From NCBI GenBank assembly GCA_020073605.1, contig JAIQEW010000011.1:62001-126000 (forward strand): a stretch of DNA of 64,000 nucleotides, written 5' to 3'. Of the stretch, positions 28,246-37,050 are shown in pieces (the first letter of the stretch is position 1; every line of letters begins with the position of its first letter). The notes beneath the pieces are model-generated. The model was not told where the DNA came from, searched no databases, and saw nothing but the letters and a program-made list of their open reading frames with translations. The translations under genes were made by a program, and so were the position numbers. The stretch comes from Terriglobia bacterium (lineage in GTDB: Bacteria > Acidobacteriota > Terriglobia > Acidiferrales > UBA7541).

Positions 28246-28842
28246 ATGAACAAACGTTCTAACGATGAATCGGCGAACAAGCCCCTGATCGTGGGAATCG
28301 GGGGCACAACGAGAGTGGGGTCCTCGACGGATCGCGCGCTCCGCGCCGCACTCGAAGCAGCAGCAAAAGCCGGGGCTCGCACGCACATGTTCGATGGAGC
28401 ATTCCTCGCGAAACTTCCTCACTTCTCCCCTGAGAGCCGCGAGCGCAGCGAGGAGCAGCGCCAATTGGTGGACACGGTCAGGAAAGCTGACGGTTTGATC
28501 GTCGCAAGCCCGGGCTATCACGGTGGCGTGTCCGGTCTCGTGAAGAATGCGCTGGACCTGCTCGAGGATCTGCGGGAAGACGAACGATCGTATCTAGATG
28601 GGCGTGCGGTCGGATGCATCGCCGCGGCCGCGGGCTGGCAGGCTGCTGCGAGCACGCTCGCGGCGCTGCGATCCATCGCGCACGCGCTGCGGGGGTGGCC
28701 GACGCCGCTTGGCGCGACGCTGAACACGTCGGAAAAGATCTTCAATGCGGCTGGGGAGTGTACGGACGAGAAGGTCGCTCTGCAACTGGCCACGGTCGGC
28801 CGCCAGGTGGCCGAATTCGCCCAGCGCCACCGCCGTTCTTGA
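28246..28842 (+). CDS. NADPH-dependent FMN reductase family protein
   Basis: The 198-residue flavodoxin-fold protein has the phosphate-binding loop GTTRVGSSTDRAL at about residues 20-32 and SPGYHGGVSGLVKNALDL, which lines the flavin site. Both are typical of NADPH-dependent FMN reductases and chromate/azo/quinone reductases. Electron acceptor is unknown. It lies 54 nt after bioA on the same strand and could be co-transcribed, but no functional link to biotin is evident. Confidence 0.85.
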   Translation: MNKRSNDESANKPLIVGIGGTTRVGSSTDRALRAALEAAAKAGARTHMFDGAFLAKLPHFSPESRERSEEQRQLVDTVRKADGLIVASPGYHGGVSGLVKNALDLLEDLREDERSYLDGRAVGCIAAAAGWQAAASTLAALRSIAHALRGWPTPLGATLNTSEKIFNAAGECTDEKVALQLATVGRQVAEFAQRHRRS

Positions 28843-28872
28843 TGGCCCTACCACATACTCAAACCCCGGGAT

Positions 28873-28898
28873 GGCCTGCCATCCGAAGCCTTGGCGTA
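28873..28898. repeat. Dispersed 26-nt repeat, copy 1
   Basis: The segment containing CCGAAGCCTTGGCGTA next to tRNA-Ser recurs in inverted orientation at 51837-51862 downstream of recR, identical at 24 of 26 positions. Confidence 0.55.
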
Positions 28899-28901
28899 GG
28901 A

Positions 28902-28991
<90 letters not shown>

Positions 28992-29109
28992 GCATTCTCG
29001 GGTGTTCAGAAGCCTAACAAATTGGCGACGAGGCGGCAAACGGGAGAACTCGGATGATCCGGCGGGGGAAACAAATCGAGAAGTTGTCTGCTACACTTTC
29101 CTGCACCAT

Positions 29110-29184
29110 TCCGGGGTAGTGCAATTGGTAGCACGCCAGCCTTTGGAGCTGGTTATCCTGGTTCGAGTCCAGGCCCCGGAGCCA
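29110..29184 (+). tRNA. tRNA-Gln (anticodon TTG), CCA encoded
   Basis: Acceptor arms TCCGGGG/CCCCGGA, D-arm with AATTGGTAG, anticodon stem CCAGC/GCTGG around CTTTGGA (anticodon TTG), T-arm GGTTCGAGTCC, discriminator G and encoded CCA. Confidence 0.95.
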
Positions 29185-29304
29185 CTTCTTTGAAGGTCCC
29201 TCACTCAGCGCAAGCGGGATTTCGCTTGCAGGCTCCCGCTCGGCTCACGCTCAAGCAGTAACCCACAAGCTTGGTTGATCGCTAGCGTGCGACGCAGCAG
29301 CCAG

Positions 29305-31380
29305 CTAAGTGGCTTTGGTCTGTTGCTTACGGACCTGGGGCAAGCGGAACCAAAGCAGATAGACGCCGATATATATGAACACAAGCCACACGAGTCCAAA
29401 GAAGCCCAAAAAGGGCAACCCGATCCACGCGGTAGCATAGGGAGTGATGAGCACCCCCTGAGAAGGCAAAGAGGGTTCGGGGCGGGGGCCGAAATCCACG
29501 GAAGTCACGGCCTGAGCAGCAGCGAATTCGGCACCGCCGTCATACGTGCCCTCGACTGGATATTGTCCGTACCGCCGGTCCTGCAATGAAAATTCAGCTT
29601 TGCCCTCGGCGTCCGTTGGGCGGCTTCCATAATCCAGCTTGCCGAAGGACGTTTTCAGTGAGAGACCGACGACCTGATAGGCGAGTGGCTGACCCTTGGC
29701 ACCTCGCAGCGTCGCGGTTACAACGAACGTGGGGGGAAGGCTCTCGGTGTGATCCTTGGATTCGACCGGAAGCCACCCGAACAAGCGGCCGTAGAATCTG
29801 TCCACGCCGGATCCCTCGCCCGCGCTGGGTTGTGCCTGCTCAGCTCCATCGTTCGTTGGAGGGGGAGTCGCCACTTGCTTCCACTCCATTGACAACGTAG
29901 TCGCCTCCGGCTGCTTCGCCTGTCGCTTCTGATCCGCCCGGGCGTGGCCGGCACCCAAAAGCAAGCATGCGATCAAAACGATGGTCGTGGTCGCGATTGA
30001 GCCTAACCGTTGAGGAGCGGGCTGAGGAGTCGGCGCCACGGCGGGTTCCACTTGGGCTTCATCGTGACGCGTCTCCCAGATGGAAACCATCGGAAACAAC
30101 TTGGTGAACAGCATATACATGAGCAAGAAGGCAGCCGATCCCCCAAGAGTGATGGACCATTCCACCCATGTGGGACGATAGTGGACCCAATCGAACGGGA
30201 GAGGTGGATTGAACGGGATGTCGCCTCTGTTTGTTTTCGGCAAAAAAGGAGCGGTAAGCGTGGGAACGACGATGAGATAGCGCTTGGCTCCGGCGCCAAG
30301 GACAATCAAGACGGAAGCCAGCGCGACTACCGAGGGGGTGAACCTCCGGAGTCGTTTCAGGGCCAGGACGCCCGCGATCATGAGCAACGGAACAGCGATG
30401 AACATAGCCTGGGTGACCCACATCATCACAGCGTAGTCACCGAAGAATAGCTGATGCAACAAGACCCTATCCGGCGCCTCGACTTTATATACCGAGGTCA
30501 GATACTCATTGATGGTGAAATAGAGATACAGCAAAGCGAATGTGACGAGCAACAGTCCCAGATTCCGGAAGTGGACGGGCTTGAGATAGTCCTCCAAGTG
30601 GAGCACGCGCAGAAGTATGTACATCGAAAGCACAACGGCCGCCGTCCCGGAATAGATTGCACCCATGACGAAGTAGGGGCCAAAGATGCTGCTGTTCCAG
30701 CCCGGTCGCAGCGTCATCGCGAAGATCCACGAAACAACGGTATGCACCGAAACGGCCAGCATGATCATGAGGATCGCCATCCGCGAAATGCACTTCTCAA
30801 GCAGGTGCCGTTCCGCGGCACTGTCGCTCCACCCAAATGCCAACGTGCGATATAGCTTCCGGCGCCAGGGAGCAAGCTCCTTCATCTCAGACAGCAGAGC
30901 CAGATCCGGAATCATCGGGAGATAGAGATACAGGGCGCAGCCGGCCAGATACGTGCTCACCGCAATGACGTCCCAGAGGATCGCGGATTGGATGCGTCCG
31001 TGGATGAACAAATACCCCATCCTGTCCGGGCGGCCCAGATCGATGATCACCATGGGCCCGCCGACGCACAAAGCGAACACGGTGATGGCCTCGGATAACC
31101 GGGTGATCGGATGGCGCCACCCCGAATCGGTAACCCGAAGAATGGCTGAGATTAGAGTTCCCCCGTAACTAATCCCGGTGAAGAAGACAAAGTTCGAGAT
31201 GTACAAGCCCCAGGAAATTTGGTCGCGCATTCCAGTGACGATCAGGCCATGGCGAAGCTGCAATATGTAGCCGTAAAGCCCCCAGAGCGCAACGGCGGAA
31301 AGCATTCCGAAACACGTATAAAATCGCCACGAGGTATGGGTAAGAACTCGCAGCAAATTGGCTTCTCGATCGGAGCTCAT
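29305..31380 (-). CDS. NrfD/PsrC-type membrane quinol dehydrogenase with C-terminal Ig-like extension
   Basis: The first roughly 440 of 691 residues form a polytopic NrfD-type protein, with many hydrophobic helices and the region GLYISNFVFFTGISYGGTLISAILR near the N-terminus. This family exchanges electrons between (mena)quinol and an exoplasmic Fe-S subunit. The chain then continues past the usual family end. It has a Pro-rich linker, a hydrophobic helix ending in a signal-peptidase-like GHARA at about residues 460-482, a polar stretch, an Ig-like beta region (FVVTATLRGAKGQPL to about residue 640) and a final helix near 655-678. It is 18 nt downstream of the Fe-S subunit gene. No catalytic molybdopterin subunit is present, so its partner should be a cytochrome or the cupredoxin. 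Confidence 0.85.
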   Translation of the reverse strand: MSSDREANLLRVLTHTSWRFYTCFGMLSAVALWGLYGYILQLRHGLIVTGMRDQISWGLYISNFVFFTGISYGGTLISAILRVTDSGWRHPITRLSEAITVFALCVGGPMVIIDLGRPDRMGYLFIHGRIQSAILWDVIAVSTYLAGCALYLYLPMIPDLALLSEMKELAPWRRKLYRTLAFGWSDSAAERHLLEKCISRMAILMIMLAVSVHTVVSWIFAMTLRPGWNSSIFGPYFVMGAIYSGTAAVVLSMYILLRVLHLEDYLKPVHFRNLGLLLVTFALLYLYFTINEYLTSVYKVEAPDRVLLHQLFFGDYAVMMWVTQAMFIAVPLLMIAGVLALKRLRRFTPSVVALASVLIVLGAGAKRYLIVVPTLTAPFLPKTNRGDIPFNPPLPFDWVHYRPTWVEWSITLGGSAAFLLMYMLFTKLFPMVSIWETRHDEAQVEPAVAPTPQPAPQRLGSIATTTIVLIACLLLGAGHARADQKRQAKQPEATTLSMEWKQVATPPPTNDGAEQAQPSAGEGSGVDRFYGRLFGWLPVESKDHTESLPPTFVVTATLRGAKGQPLAYQVVGLSLKTSFGKLDYGSRPTDAEGKAEFSLQDRRYGQYPVEGTYDGGAEFAAAQAVTSVDFGPRPEPSLPSQGVLITPYATAWIGLPFLGFFGLVWLVFIYIGVYLLWFRLPQVRKQQTKAT

Positions 31381-31398
31381 GCCTTTTACTCCTCCTCC

Positions 31399-32199
31399 TT
31401 AAGAAGACTTGGGTTCACCTGGCGCGGCATATTTGCGATTGACGGGAGGCAGGTAGTAAACACGCGGCTCCGTGCCCAGTTCTTCGAGCAGTCGGAAGCC
31501 TGCACCTTTCTTGGTGACCTGAGAGAGCTGGATGGTTTCGCCCTTGCTGTTTGTGACGGCGTCCTCATATTCGTCGCCACAATAAACGGCGCCCATGGTG
31601 CACGCATCGGCGCAGGCCGTCAGTTTTCCCGCGCGCAACATATCCGGGCAGAAGTCGCACTTCTCGACCACGCCTTTGCGATGGGGCCATCCTTCTTCCA
31701 TCGAATACTTATGGGAAAGCTCTTCCGGCGTGTGGGGCGGTTCGCTCCAGTTGAAGGAACGCGCTCCGTAAGGGCACTGGGCGATGCAGTTCCGGCAACC
31801 GATACAGCGGTCCTGATCCATCATGACAAGCCCATCGGTGCGCTTGAAGGTGGCCCCCACGGGGCATCCACGCACGCAAGGAGGGTTGTCGCAGTGCATG
31901 CAGGGCCGAGCCATGTAATAGGGTCCGGCTTCCGGATTTTCCAGCACCTCGTAGACTCTGATCCATTGCTGCATCGGGGGGACAAAATGCATGGCATTGC
32001 AGGCCTTCGTGCATTTCCCGCATCCGTCGCATTTGGCCAGGTCGATTACCATCACCCACTTCTGATTCGTGGGCGCGATCGACCGGGCCGGCAACACATG
32101 GTGGAAGACCTGCGCCGCAGCTCCTTCCGCAGTAGCCAGGGAAGCAACCAGGGCGCCTCCGCCTAGCGACCGGAAGAAATCTCGACGTGATGTCGACAT
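31399..32199 (-). CDS. Tat-exported 4x[4Fe-4S] ferredoxin-like subunit (NrfC/DmsB/HybA type)
   Basis: The 266-residue protein starts with a twin-arginine signal (SRRDFFRSLGGGALVASLA), so it should be folded before export and act on the periplasmic face. Four cysteine groups are visible, CDGCGKC, CMHCDNPPCVRGC, CIGCRNC and CDFC with a later CADAC. This is the set for four [4Fe-4S] clusters in the NrfC/DmsB family. It is encoded between the CuA cupredoxin (9 nt upstream) and the NrfD-type protein. The Fe-S/NrfD pair would form a quinol-oxidising or quinone-reducing module feeding periplasmic carriers. Confidence 0.9.
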   Translation of the reverse strand: MSTSRRDFFRSLGGGALVASLATAEGAAAQVFHHVLPARSIAPTNQKWVMVIDLAKCDGCGKCTKACNAMHFVPPMQQWIRVYEVLENPEAGPYYMARPCMHCDNPPCVRGCPVGATFKRTDGLVMMDQDRCIGCRNCIAQCPYGARSFNWSEPPHTPEELSHKYSMEEGWPHRKGVVEKCDFCPDMLRAGKLTACADACTMGAVYCGDEYEDAVTNSKGETIQLSQVTKKGAGFRLLEELGTEPRVYYLPPVNRKYAAPGEPKSS

Positions 32200-32208
32200 A
32201 TAGCCCCC

Positions 32209-32691
32209 TTACTCCGTGACGGTCATTTTCATATTCATGTCATCGTGGCCTTTGCCGCATTTGGACATGCATTCGATGCTGTAGTCGCCCGGCTTGCTGG
32301 GCGCGACCAGGACAAATTCGTTCATCCCTTCCTTCAGGCACACGTCCCAACCTTGACTCTTCAATTCCTTGATGGTGAAGCTGTGAGCGCAGCCGGGGTA
32401 TTTCGGGTCAGTCTCAGTTCCCTTATGCGCGGTGACCCTGAACTTGATCACTTCCTTCGCTTTCACCGTAATGACGGGCTGCTTCTGCCCGGGAACCTTA
32501 AACTTGTTGTCCTTATCGGCGAGTAATTGGATCACGCGAGGTCCCTGTGCGAACGTGTACAGCGACGGAACAACCATCGCGAATACCAGCATCAGCGCAG
32601 CCAAGAAAGCGAGCCGATATGGAGTTCCAAACCTCGCGAGCGACTTGACCTGCGCTGTGCATGTTCCGATTTCAGTTTTCTTGGTTTTCAC
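32209..32691 (-). CDS. Membrane-anchored CuA-type cupredoxin
   Basis: The 160-residue protein has a basic N-terminus, one hydrophobic helix (about residues 26-48, ending FAQ) that is an anchor or signal, and a periplasmic cupredoxin fold. The C-terminal motif CMSKCGKGHDDM places C141, C145, H149 and M152 with the spacing of the CuA centre of cytochrome oxidase subunit II (C-x3-C-x3-H-x2-M), and H103 in AHSF supplies the remaining ligand. A two-copper electron-transfer site is therefore predicted. No oxidase or N2O reductase gene is nearby. The GTG start at 32691 has GGGAGGA 8 nt upstream. The gene begins a unit with the Fe-S and NrfD genes, preceded by a CRP-like site. Confidence 0.85.
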   Translation of the reverse strand: MKTKKTEIGTCTAQVKSLARFGTPYRLAFLAALMLVFAMVVPSLYTFAQGPRVIQLLADKDNKFKVPGQKQPVITVKAKEVIKFRVTAHKGTETDPKYPGCAHSFTIKELKSQGWDVCLKEGMNEFVLVAPSKPGDYSIECMSKCGKGHDDMNMKMTVTE

Positions 32692-33046
32692 GACCTCATT
32701 CCTCCCTCTCTCATTTAACAACTTCCGTCCGTACTCGATATTCGTTCATTCCGCAATCTGGCTCAGTAGCGCGCGTCACAATACATCGTGATGGGAATCA
32801 CAGGCTGGATAGTACCGATCAAAAGGAGTCGGGATTTCGGATAGTGGATCAATTTCAGGAAAAGCACCTTGTATCCACGGGGCCGTCTTCTCCGGCCGAA
32901 ACCGAACTGATCCAGATCGAACCTCCATGAAGTCGTTTCTCAAGAAATCGATCTGTATCATGCGACTCCAACTCGAAACGAAGACCTAAGGGCAAGAGGC
33001 ACGTTCTTAAAACTCAAGCCTCGTTTTGGAGCCGCCCCACACCGTT
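32692..33046 (-). promoter_or_regulatory. Promoter region of the CuA-FeS-NrfD unit with a CRP-like operator
   Basis: A 355-nt non-coding gap between the first MtrB-like gene and the cupredoxin gene. It contains the minus-strand sequence TGTGATTCCCATCACG at 32787-32802 (TGTGA-N6-TCACG), centred about 104 nt before the GTG start. It probably also carries the 3' end of the porin transcript; no clear terminator hairpin was seen. Confidence 0.55.
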
Positions 33047-35722
33047 TCAGAAGGCATAGCGAACCGAGAAGGTCGCCGTACTACCGTTGAAATCCGGTCC
33101 CGGGATCGGCTCAAGCTGGTAAACGCCCCCGGAATTGGGATTGGTGATGGGAACACTCGTATTGATCGGCGTTTTGGAGTTGTATCCGTAATAGTTCCAC
33201 GCCGTCTTCCAACTCAGGCCCTTGTAAACGTCGATTTGGATCGAAGCGAACGGCTTATGGTAATTGAAGGCAAGCGTGCCGCCGGGCGCCAGCGGATTCA
33301 GAAACAGCGTGCCGCCGCGTTCAGTGCCGCCGGCAAATGTCCCGGCATATCCGAGCGTCGTTGTGACGCGCTTCATCGGTTTCCACATCACATCGCTGTA
33401 GGCGTAATGCTGCTTGTTGATATAGAACTCTGTCGCGCCCAGGTTGATCCCGCTCGGACTATTGCTGATCGTGCATGCCGGATAGACTGGTATCCCCGGT
33501 CCAGCCAGAGACCCAAACGTTTCGCGGAAGCAAATGTAGGTCTGCAAGTAGAGATCGGTGTAGTTATATCCGAGGGTGTAGGCAAACTTGGAATTCGGCG
33601 CCAGCACCGTGGAAAAACTGTACGTCCGGCCGTGCTCGAGGTTGTTGACTTCAGGGACGTTGTCACGGTTCTCGTGAATATCGATCGCACCGTCGATGGT
33701 CGCCCACGGCCGTGGCCTATAATTCGCATGAACCTTGTAGCTCTGGATTTGCCGGGGCCAGATTCGCGTGTACGAGTAGCTGTTATATCCGAATTCGAAA
33801 TCGGCGTAGATTCGCAGAGTATCCATCGGCCGAACCGTCAGGCCGAGGAGGCCTACGTGCTCGTCGATCGTGGAAACCACGCGAGACTCAGCTTCCGGAA
33901 GGGGAGCCGTATACGTAACTGAGCCGTCCGAATTTTGTGTGCACGTACCGCCATTCGCTGGGTTGAACGTAGTCGTTCCCGAACTGTATGGGCAATTTCC
34001 GCGGGCCGCGAGAAAGTCATTTGCCGCCGACCCACCGGTCCCGCCGGGGTAATAGACCGAGAACACGGGAATTGCGGTGTCCGCGCTGCCATCGATTTCG
34101 CCAATGTGTCTGTTCTCATACATGTAACCGATTCGACCGCTGATGCGGTTGGTGAAATCGGCTTGGAGTTGGATGGTGTTCGATAGCACCCTTTGCCCCA
34201 TAAAAGTCGAATAGATGGTGCTTGAAACATCAGCGGACGCGCCGCTGGAGCTCGTGCTTTGGTGCTGTGGGCAGGTCACGGCATTGAAAGGGCTCGGGCA
34301 GATACTGGCAAATGATGTCCCGACGCCCGGCCCTGCGGGAACCAGGGGCGCAAACGAAGCTACTGGCAGCAGGATGCCGGCCTGCCCTGCCGCCTGGACG
34401 CCTGTGGCGAAAAGATTCGTGCTCACCAGGTTAGTGAATCCAGGATTTTGCCAGCTGTCATAACGAATCGAATCGACGATCCGAAGTTTTTGGGTCAACG
34501 AATAAATGGCGGACCAATTCGCGTGCGCGAAGATTTGCTTGCTGTTTGCCGGACCTGTGACGATGGCGTTGCGAATCAGACTTGTCGTGGAGTTCGTCCA
34601 TTCGTTTGCGAAATCGTTCAGGTTCGAGACGACATTGTGACTAGTGCTGTAGCTGGCCGAGCCGGACATCTCCAGCTTCGGAATGAATGTGGACTGAAAG
34701 CTCAGCCGCTCCGTGGGCTGGAAATTCCGCTGGGGGGCAGTCCTCGAATACGACAGGTACTCTTTGCAAGTCGGGCTTGCAAAACCTGTGGCCAGGAACG
34801 GCGCCGCGCAAGGCGTGGTCGTTGCAGTAGGGGGGTAATACCAATTGAGCCCCATATCCACCGGCACTGTGCCGGGGAATTGACTTGTTTGAACCAGAAA
34901 TGGCGTGTTGGCAAGCGATTCGTTGGTGTCGTTCTTATTCCATTCAAGGAACTGATCGTAGGAAAAAGTAGTCTTCGGCAAGATTTGGAAATCCACGCCC
35001 ATGCGATACGCATTCGTGGTCATCCGAAAATTCTGTGCCAGCAGGAAATCGGTGGTGCCGTGAAACGAGGTGAACGAGGGCCCTTCGTCCACAAGGCGCG
35101 AATACCCTAGCCTGACGCGCACACGGGATTGCGGGAACAACGCTAGGTCGTAATCTCCCATGCGCCGCACGCGATCAAGCGAATGTGGCGACTGCCTAAC
35201 GGCGAACGCGGGATTGGTAGTCGTGAACGTGGACGGGGGAGTCGTCGCTGTGGAAAATGGGACTGGGTTCAACGGATTCGCCAGCAGGTTGTAGTCCCAG
35301 AAATTCTTGTGGCGGCGGAACACCACCGAGAAGTCGTACCACTTATTCTTCTCCATCCCCAGGCGCGAGACGTCGTCCGGATCGCCGCCATAACCGAAGT
35401 TGCTGAAATTGAGCCTATCGAAGAAGAGCCCTTGGTGGTTGATGGACCTCATGTTGAGGGTGTAATCGAGCAAACGCGGGCCTTCGTGCAGATTCACGAA
35501 CGTATTATAGGTATCCAGGTATCCTGGTTTCGTTGGATCCTGGCCTCCGTTGATCCAGGTTCCCCGATAGCCGAGCTCAACCGACTGCTGGATGTTGTAG
35601 TTGCCCGAATCGATGCCCTTGACTTCGTCGGAGTTATCTTGGGCGCGAGAAGCGGGCGCGAACAGAAACATCGCCAGCATGAATACCAGGCTAAGCGGTC
35701 TGACGACTATACGTTCATTCAT
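33047..35722 (-). CDS. MtrB/PioB-like outer-membrane beta-barrel, copy 1
   Basis: The 891-residue exported protein has a signal peptide ending ASRAQD. A long series of amphipathic beta-strands rich in aromatic and polar residues follows (SVELGYRGTW, WYDFSVVFRRHKNFWDYNLL, RVRLGYSRLV), ending in Phe (ATFSVRYAF) as expected for BAM-inserted barrels. It follows the decaheme cytochrome gene on the same strand, the standard arrangement of MtrA/MtrB porin-cytochrome conduits, and would wrap that cytochrome in the outer membrane. The N-terminal CxxC seen in some MtrB proteins is absent. ATG 35722 has a GGGGGC Shine-Dalgarno. It is clearly longer than the S. oneidensis protein (about 700 residues). 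Confidence 0.82.
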   Translation of the reverse strand: MNERIVVRPLSLVFMLAMFLFAPASRAQDNSDEVKGIDSGNYNIQQSVELGYRGTWINGGQDPTKPGYLDTYNTFVNLHEGPRLLDYTLNMRSINHQGLFFDRLNFSNFGYGGDPDDVSRLGMEKNKWYDFSVVFRRHKNFWDYNLLANPLNPVPFSTATTPPSTFTTTNPAFAVRQSPHSLDRVRRMGDYDLALFPQSRVRVRLGYSRLVDEGPSFTSFHGTTDFLLAQNFRMTTNAYRMGVDFQILPKTTFSYDQFLEWNKNDTNESLANTPFLVQTSQFPGTVPVDMGLNWYYPPTATTTPCAAPFLATGFASPTCKEYLSYSRTAPQRNFQPTERLSFQSTFIPKLEMSGSASYSTSHNVVSNLNDFANEWTNSTTSLIRNAIVTGPANSKQIFAHANWSAIYSLTQKLRIVDSIRYDSWQNPGFTNLVSTNLFATGVQAAGQAGILLPVASFAPLVPAGPGVGTSFASICPSPFNAVTCPQHQSTSSSGASADVSSTIYSTFMGQRVLSNTIQLQADFTNRISGRIGYMYENRHIGEIDGSADTAIPVFSVYYPGGTGGSAANDFLAARGNCPYSSGTTTFNPANGGTCTQNSDGSVTYTAPLPEAESRVVSTIDEHVGLLGLTVRPMDTLRIYADFEFGYNSYSYTRIWPRQIQSYKVHANYRPRPWATIDGAIDIHENRDNVPEVNNLEHGRTYSFSTVLAPNSKFAYTLGYNYTDLYLQTYICFRETFGSLAGPGIPVYPACTISNSPSGINLGATEFYINKQHYAYSDVMWKPMKRVTTTLGYAGTFAGGTERGGTLFLNPLAPGGTLAFNYHKPFASIQIDVYKGLSWKTAWNYYGYNSKTPINTSVPITNPNSGGVYQLEPIPGPDFNGSTATFSVRYAF

Positions 35723-35821
35723 AATTTTGCCCCCAACACATAAGAGCTGCGATTCCGGCCAACCAGTTCCAGGCTTGACTTGCTGCGACTTCCACATTGG
35801 CAATCCTTCGTCATATTCAGC

Positions 35822-36868
35822 CTATCGGAAGAAGTAGTTATTGAAGTTGGATCCATGGATTTTCACGTGGCACAGTACGCACGCCTGTTGTTGGGTCGAC
35901 TGCTGTGCATCCATTACGGGAAAACCGGTTTTGGACGTGGGTCCGAAATGGGCCGCCGTATGGCATTGCAGGCATTGCAGGTCGATGTTGCTGTACTTCA
36001 ACATGTGAGGATTTGCCCCTCCGTGCGGGATGTGGCAGGTCGCGCATCCTTCAATCCTCACGGAAGCGTGTTCGAACACGAACGGTCCCTGCTTGTCCTT
36101 GTGGCACTTGAAACAGGGGAAACTCCCGCTGTCTGAAGTTTTCACTTGCCGGGTCAAGCCGTTTGATGACTCCCAGACTCCACCCGATCCATGCTGGTCG
36201 TGGCAGTCGGTGCACCGGATCAGACCCTCATTCACGCGATGGTGAAACGGCATGTTGAATTGCGACTTCTGCTGTAGATGGCAGGTGTAGCAAAGCTCGG
36301 GTTGCGCCTTGGCCAGTAACTTCTCTCTCGTTGCCGCGTGGTGCGGCGAGTGGCAGTTGATGCAGCTTACCTCGTTCTGCCGGTGGAAGGAATTCGGGCT
36401 ATTGAGGTGAGTTGGCCCGGAAGAATGGCAGGTGAGGCAGCGTTCGTTTATCATCTGCGGGGTTGTGTCTTTCGAAAGGAAGTTAAAAATGAGCTTCTTC
36501 GCCTCTGGGTTCTTCGTGTCGGCGCGCTCCGCTTCCAGTTCTGCGTCGGCGTGAGCTTTGCCCGAACCGTGACACCCATCGCAGTTGGTGCTGGCGCTCG
36601 TTCTGAGCACGCCTTCAGGGACCTGATCGTACGTGGCGGTGTGGGCGGTTTTCGAAATCTGTTCACCGGCTTGCTGGTGACAGTGGAGGCAAGCCTCAGT
36701 TCCAGTCAACTTGCTCGTATCGGCCTGGGCGGCAGCCTGCCCGGAGGCGGGCGCGGGTACAGCTGTAGCGGGCTGGTTTTGGGCGAAAACAACCGCAGCC
36801 GTTGCGGAAAGCCAGATCAGAGCAACTACAAGGAACCGGAACGTCCTGGAATTCAAGCATTCTCGCAT
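35822..36868 (-). CDS. Decaheme c-type cytochrome of the MtrA/DmsE family, copy 1
   Basis: The roughly 348-residue exported multiheme cytochrome contains exactly ten CxxCH sites: CLHCH, CDGCH, CLTCH, CINCH, CYTCH, CTDCH, CFKCH, CATCH, CLQCH and CVLCH. An N-terminal signal sequence (FLVVALIWLSATAAVVFAQ) sends it to the periplasm. Ten hemes in about 300 mature residues is the MtrA/DmsE/PioA arrangement, an electron wire threaded through an MtrB barrel. ATG 36868 was chosen for its AAGGGG-type Shine-Dalgarno; another ATG lies two codons upstream and a GTG at 36943. The promoter segment 36958-37024 carries tandem CRP-like sites. Confidence 0.93.
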   Translation of the reverse strand: MRECLNSRTFRFLVVALIWLSATAAVVFAQNQPATAVPAPASGQAAAQADTSKLTGTEACLHCHQQAGEQISKTAHTATYDQVPEGVLRTSASTNCDGCHGSGKAHADAELEAERADTKNPEAKKLIFNFLSKDTTPQMINERCLTCHSSGPTHLNSPNSFHRQNEVSCINCHSPHHAATREKLLAKAQPELCYTCHLQQKSQFNMPFHHRVNEGLIRCTDCHDQHGSGGVWESSNGLTRQVKTSDSGSFPCFKCHKDKQGPFVFEHASVRIEGCATCHIPHGGANPHMLKYSNIDLQCLQCHTAAHFGPTSKTGFPVMDAQQSTQQQACVLCHVKIHGSNFNNYFFR

Positions 36869-36957
36869 CCTCATCCCCTTTTCGTCCGATTCGTCCGAGC
36901 GGCTTACTGCCCTGAGCACACCGCCCACTTTTGGAATCTTCACTCATTGATCTAGCC

Positions 36958-37024
36958 AAGTCTGTGACTCTTGTCACAGTGATAAGCGTCACATAGAGGG
37001 TACCTGTGTAAGAAGAGCGAACGC
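36958..37024 (-). promoter_or_regulatory. Promoter segment A with tandem CRP-like operators
   Basis: On the minus strand TGTGACGCTTATCACT (36978-36993) and TGTGACAAGAGTCACA (36963-36978) lie side by side, sharing one base. The second is a perfect TGTGA-N6-TCACA palindrome. The 67-nt segment is 56/67 identical to segment B (41667-41733) in front of the second decaheme gene. Confidence 0.7.
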
Positions 37025-37030
37025 TCTTCT
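37011..37030. terminator. Perfect palindrome between two cytochrome units (possible terminator)
   Basis: AGAAGAGCG and CGCTCTTCT pair perfectly around a 2-nt loop, starting 20 nt after the stop of the small membrane protein gene. No T-run follows on the minus strand. It could end the upstream unit or act as a DNA-level site next to the operators. Confidence 0.4.
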
Positions 37031-37050
37031 GAATATGGCTGGGAAAGATC

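Noticed and set aside
29110..29184. tRNA-Trp reading of the plus-strand tRNA
   Set aside because: The anticodon loop CTTTGGA places TTG, not CCA, at positions 34-36, so it is tRNA-Gln.
29211..29231. Hairpin GCAAGCG/CGCTTGC after tRNA-Gln as a terminator
   Set aside because: The stem is only 7 bp and no T-run follows on either strand, so it is not called.
29305..32691. Alternative complex III or cytochrome oxidase/N2O reductase operon
   Set aside because: Only one NrfD protein is present, the Fe-S protein lacks a molybdopterin-like fusion, and no oxidase subunit I or NosZ is encoded. The CuA domain stands alone.
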